Assembly: GCF_023701745.1 (NCBI RefSeq)
Contig: NZ_JAJOZB010000001.1
Coordinates: 682,001 to 746,000 of the forward strand
Direction of reading: 5' to 3'
Source of the DNA: Streptomyces sp. RKAG293
GTDB taxonomy: Bacteria > Actinomycetota > Actinomycetes > Streptomycetales > Streptomycetaceae
Length of the DNA stretch: 64,000 bases
Position 1 is the stretch's first letter, and every line of letters begins with the position of its first letter. Of this stretch, positions 60,848 through 64,000 are shown piece after piece. A program made the translations under genes and the position numbers. Under the pieces are notes generated by a model, which made no database searches, was not told the DNA's origin, and saw nothing but the letters and a program-made list of their open reading frames with translations.

Positions 60848-63800
60848 TCAGCCGATGGTGAGCTGCGTGACCGAGCTGGCCGGGAAGGTGCGGGTGAAGG
60901 AGGCTCCCAGACCCGTCACCGCTGTGGTGACCGGGACGATGTGGCGGGGATCGGTGAGGGTGTTGGTGTCGGACAGATGGGCGGAGGTCAGAGTGACGGC
61001 GGTACCGGTGGTCGGGACGGCCGCGCCGGCGCCCGTCAGGCGGACGGTGATCGACTGCGGATTCCCGCCCGGGTTCACGACGGTGATGTAGTACTTCCCG
61101 GTGCGGGACGAGCGGCTGACCACCTGGTTGACGGTGCTGGTGCCGCTGTACGAGGCGGTCAGGATCTGGTCGCCGTGTGCGGCGGCCATCATCTGCTGGA
61201 CGTAGGCGCCGGGAGAGTTGTAGCTGGTCGAGGCGTCGAAGGCGATCAGATTGGTGTTCCACTGGACGCTGTTCACGTTGGCCAGCAGCGGGGCGTACGC
61301 CTCCATCGCCACCACATCGGAATTGCGCTGCAGATTGGTCAGCCAGGACGCGTCGCCGATCGCACCCGCCAGCGTCGGGGTCGGCCGGCCGGCCTGGGAG
61401 GCCCACTCCCCCTCGAACACCTTCGGACCGCTCCGCGAGTAGGTGTCGTAGGCGTTGGCGTTCACGTTGAACCAGCCGGGCGAACGGTAGTTGTGCAGAT
61501 CCACCACATCGGGAGTGCGTGCGGAGACGGCGGTGGTGGCGATCAGCTTGAGCGCCGGGTAGGCGGCCCTGATGGCATCGTGGAACTGTGCGTAGCGGCC
61601 GTTGGCGCCGTCGTAGCTGCCGGTGGTGTCGAACCAGTCCTCGTTGCCGACCTCGACGTACTGGAGGGAGAACGGCGCGGGATGCCCGTCGGCGGCGCGC
61701 CTGGCACCCCATTTCGTCGTCACGTCGCCGGTGATGTACTGGATCTCGTCCAGGGCGTCCTGGACGTACGGGGAGAGCTGGTCCAGCGGGACGACATCGT
61801 GCTGCAGGGAGTAGCCGGCGTAGACCCCGAGGACGGGCCGGGCGCCGAGGTCCTCACACCATTCGAGGTACTCCAGCAGGCCGAGGCCGTCCGTGGACCA
61901 GTAGCCCCAGGGGTCCTGGTGTCCTGGCCGGGTCTCGGTCGGGCCGAGGGTCTTCTTCCAGTCGAAGCGTTCGGCGACCGTGTTGCCTTCGAGGTAGTTG
62001 CCGCCCGGCAGCCGGATGAAGGAGGGCTTGAGGGCCTTCATCTTCTCCATCAGATCGACCCGCAGCCCGTTGGGGCGGTTGTTGTAGGTGGGCGGGAAGA
62101 GCGACACGTTGCTCAGCCACAAGGTTGCTCCCGCGGCGCTCTCGGAGGAGAGCACGAAGCGGTTGGCGGAACCGGTGGGAGCGCCGGCCGTGGTGGTCAG
62201 GCGGACGGTGTACTTCTTCCAGGCCGTGGTCGGAGCGGGGATGGTGGCCGTCGCGTAGGCCGTGCCACCGGTGCTCTCCAGGGAGAGCTTGAGCGGTCCA
62301 GTGAAACCCGGGGCGGCCTTGGCGTACAGCGAGGCGGTGTAGGTGGTGGACGGCTTGACCGGGACACCCCAGAAGCCACTGTTCGCGACGCCCGCCCGGT
62401 TGCCCGGCGAGGCACCTGTCAGAGAGACCTTCAGCGACCGGGTCAGCGCGCTGTTGAGGGGATTCGCGGTGTCCAGCGCGATGCTCGCCGAGCCGCCGGT
62501 GGAGCTGACGGCGGACCAGGAGGTAGGACTGCTGGAGGTGGCCATCAGCGAGCGGTTCTGCAGCAGTTCGCCGTACAGGCCGCCCTCGCCGGAGTGGTTG
62601 ATGTCCTCGGTCATCAGGCCGGAGAAGTCGCTCGGCAGCGCGTGCGCGGCGGTGGCAGCGTTGACGGAGAGGGTGCCGTTGCCCTGGCCCAGGAGGGTCT
62701 CCAGCTCGGGAGCGGTCACCGGATGGTCGTAGATCACCACATCGTCGATGGCGGCGTCGGCGAAGTCGACCGGGTTGCCGTTGAACCTGCCGCGGCCGAC
62801 CGCCGTGCCCGCGGCGGCCTTCCACGGGGTGGTGTACGCGACCGTGGACTGCAGGATGCCGTTGACGTACAGCCTCAGCCGGCCGGACGCGTTGTCGCTG
62901 ACGCCGGTGAGGTGGTACCAGGTGCCGGCGGTCGGGGCGGCCGTCGCGTCGGCGTGGCGGACGGTGGCGGTGGAGCTGTCGGACGCCAGTCGGGTGAAGG
63001 CGAACTTTCCGGTGTCGCCGCGCAGTTGGAGGTAGCAGCCGGAGACGGAGGTCCCGTCGAGTCTCGCGAAGGTCTGGTAGCCGGTGAGGGAGTTGAGCCT
63101 GACCCAGGCCGAGACCGAGAAGGACTGCGAGGTGTCCGTCGCGGCGGCGCCGGTGGTGGCGGACGAGGCGGCCGTCCCGTTGGACCGCAGCGCGTACGCA
63201 CCGGCTTTGCCGGTGGTCCAGGCGGCCGTCGCGCCGAGGGTGAGCGGGTGGCCGTGGCCTGAGCTGTCCGCGGCGGAGGTTCCGGTGCCCGCGTCGAACG
63301 CCCAGTGCGCGGGCTGGTCCAGCGCGGTCACCTCGGACGCGGCCAGGGCGCCGGTGTAGAACCGCAGGTCGTCCACGCCTCCGTCGAGGTGGTCCACCGG
63401 ATTCCCGGCGTACTTGCCCCGGCCGGCGAAGGCGTGCCCGGTGGCCTTCCACGGAGTGGTGTACGGAACGGCCGTCTGCAGTGCGCCGTTGACGTACAGC
63501 GACAGCGTGCCGGCCGCGGTGTCCTGGACACCGGTGAGGTGGTACCAGGAACCGGCGGCCGGACTGTCGCCGGAGGCGGCGACGGCCGCCGTCCCGACGG
63601 TGTCGGAGGGCAGCCGGGCGAAGGCGAACGTCCCGGTGTCGCCGCGCAGTCCGAGGTAGAAGCCGCTGACGTCGGCGCCGTCGATGCTGACGGCGGTCTG
63701 GTAGCCGTCGGTGTTGTCGAGCTTCACCCAGGCGGAGACGCTGAAGGAGCCGGAGGTGTCGACGATCGGGGCGCCGAGGTCGATGGTGCCGGTGCCGGTG

Positions 63801-64000
63801 CCGTTCGTCGCGACGCTCCCGGCACCCACCTGCCCGGCCGCGTGGCTGGCTCCCGCCGCGAGAGTGCCCGGGTGGGCGCCGCCGGAGTCGTCGGCGGCGG
63901 TACTTCCGGTGGCCTCGTCCAGTGCCCAGTGCCCGGCGAGGGCGGTGGCCGCGGCGGCGGGGGTGGCCGCGAGGGGGACGAAGCCGACGGTGAGGAGTGC
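60848..64000 (-). CDS. Secreted GH51 alpha-L-arabinofuranosidase with LamG-type domains (5' end beyond window)
   Basis: 1050 codons are visible and the frame runs off the right edge; the first visible residues (LLTVGFVPLAATPAAAA) are the end of a signal peptide, so little is missing. Domains in order: two LamG/concanavalin-like domains (HWALDEATGSTAADDS, then HWAFDAGTGTSAADSS), a carbohydrate-binding beta-sandwich (about residues 470-630), and GH51 with the acid/base Glu in VEVGNEDWF and the nucleophile Glu in VFEGEWASQ. It removes L-arabinose from arabinoxylan/arabinan outside the cell, feeding the dehydratase operon that follows on the same strand. Confidence 0.93.
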   Translation of the reverse strand, partial: ALLTVGFVPLAATPAAAATALAGHWALDEATGSTAADDSGGAHPGTLAAGASHAAGQVGAGSVATNGTGTGTIDLGAPIVDTSGSFSVSAWVKLDNTDGYQTAVSIDGADVSGFYLGLRGDTGTFAFARLPSDTVGTAAVAASGDSPAAGSWYHLTGVQDTAAGTLSLYVNGALQTAVPYTTPWKATGHAFAGRGKYAGNPVDHLDGGVDDLRFYTGALAASEVTALDQPAHWAFDAGTGTSAADSSGHGHPLTLGATAAWTTGKAGAYALRSNGTAASSATTGAAATDTSQSFSVSAWVRLNSLTGYQTFARLDGTSVSGCYLQLRGDTGKFAFTRLASDSSTATVRHADATAAPTAGTWYHLTGVSDNASGRLRLYVNGILQSTVAYTTPWKAAAGTAVGRGRFNGNPVDFADAAIDDVVIYDHPVTAPELETLLGQGNGTLSVNAATAAHALPSDFSGLMTEDINHSGEGGLYGELLQNRSLMATSSSPTSWSAVSSTGGSASIALDTANPLNSALTRSLKVSLTGASPGNRAGVANSGFWGVPVKPSTTYTASLYAKAAPGFTGPLKLSLESTGGTAYATATIPAPTTAWKKYTVRLTTTAGAPTGSANRFVLSSESAAGATLWLSNVSLFPPTYNNRPNGLRVDLMEKMKALKPSFIRLPGGNYLEGNTVAERFDWKKTLGPTETRPGHQDPWGYWSTDGLGLLEYLEWCEDLGARPVLGVYAGYSLQHDVVPLDQLSPYVQDALDEIQYITGDVTTKWGARRAADGHPAPFSLQYVEVGNEDWFDTTGSYDGANGRYAQFHDAIRAAYPALKLIATTAVSARTPDVVDLHNYRSPGWFNVNANAYDTYSRSGPKVFEGEWASQAGRPTPTLAGAIGDASWLTNLQRNSDVVAMEAYAPLLANVNSVQWNTNLIAFDASTSYNSPGAYVQQMMAAAHGDQILTASYSGTSTVNQVVSRSSRTGKYYITVVNPGGNPQSITVRLTGAGAAVPTTGTAVTLTSAHLSDTNTLTDPRHIVPVTTAVTGLGASFTRTFPASSVTQLTIG

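Overview
The window is high-GC DNA with GTG starts, frequent ATGA/GTGA gene overlaps, many apparently leaderless genes and Streptomyces-type families (GPP34, roadblock/LC7, XRE and TetR regulators, RICIN-domain secreted protease, DasR-type and SigB-type sites). A Streptomyces chromosome is by far the best fit. No rRNA, tRNA, CRISPR array or replication origin was recognised.

Layout. 1-6.5 kb: the end of an MFS exporter, a small ribbon-helix-helix/VOC operon behind a TGCTAGCA operator pair, an O-methyltransferase-like protein, an internally shortened DUF2252 gene, a membrane SpoIIE-type phosphatase and a secreted M1-like peptidase. 6.5-10.5 kb: a possible drug-resistance island (VOC, class II UvrA-like ATPase, AraC regulator, VOC) in which both VOC genes carry the same 41-bp promoter layout. 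10.5-16.5 kb: an accessory block with an SDR gene and a distant TetR gene sharing a 15-bp operator, separated by an IS630 element and an IS5-type MITE that sit side by side on CTAG; also LysR/muconolactone-isomerase-like, GPP34 and barstar genes. 16.5-24.6 kb: a frameshifted CASTOR/POLLUX-like channel, a SigB-type promoter driving a 24-residue membrane peptide, an MFS exporter, a glutaminase-STAS fusion between two 15-bp tandem arrays, an alanine-racemase-like protein lacking its PLP lysine, and two tandem paralogous small proteins.

24.6-41 kb: a second-type rpoA gene away from any ribosomal operon, a sugar dehydrogenase, a methyltransferase, a 49-residue membrane peptide diverging from a TTA-containing HTH/coiled-coil protein, TetR and MarR gene pairs with visible operators, a DNA glycosylase, a lytic transglycosylase, an SDR/XRE pair, and a LexA-like repressor with an SOS-like box.

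41-52 kb: the most interesting region. Seven minus-strand genes, most of them coupled by overlaps, encode a KAS III-like enzyme, an AurF-like diiron oxygenase, a carrier protein, an amino acid:carrier-protein ligase related to class II tRNA synthetases, a thioester-reductase-like SDR, a ferritin-like diiron protein and an acyl-AMP ligase missing its N-terminal half. A PucR-type regulator lies upstream and a DUF3533 membrane protein downstream. This looks like a small biosynthetic gene cluster that loads an amino acid on a carrier protein, oxidises nitrogen and releases the product reductively.

52-64 kb: a secreted metzincin with a DasR-type site upstream, a membrane-anchored secreted protein, an operon of three roadblock proteins plus a DUF4388-like protein without a GTPase, and an L-arabinose utilisation set (secreted GH51 arabinofuranosidase, GntR regulator, DHDPS-family enzyme, arabonate dehydratase) that runs off the right edge.
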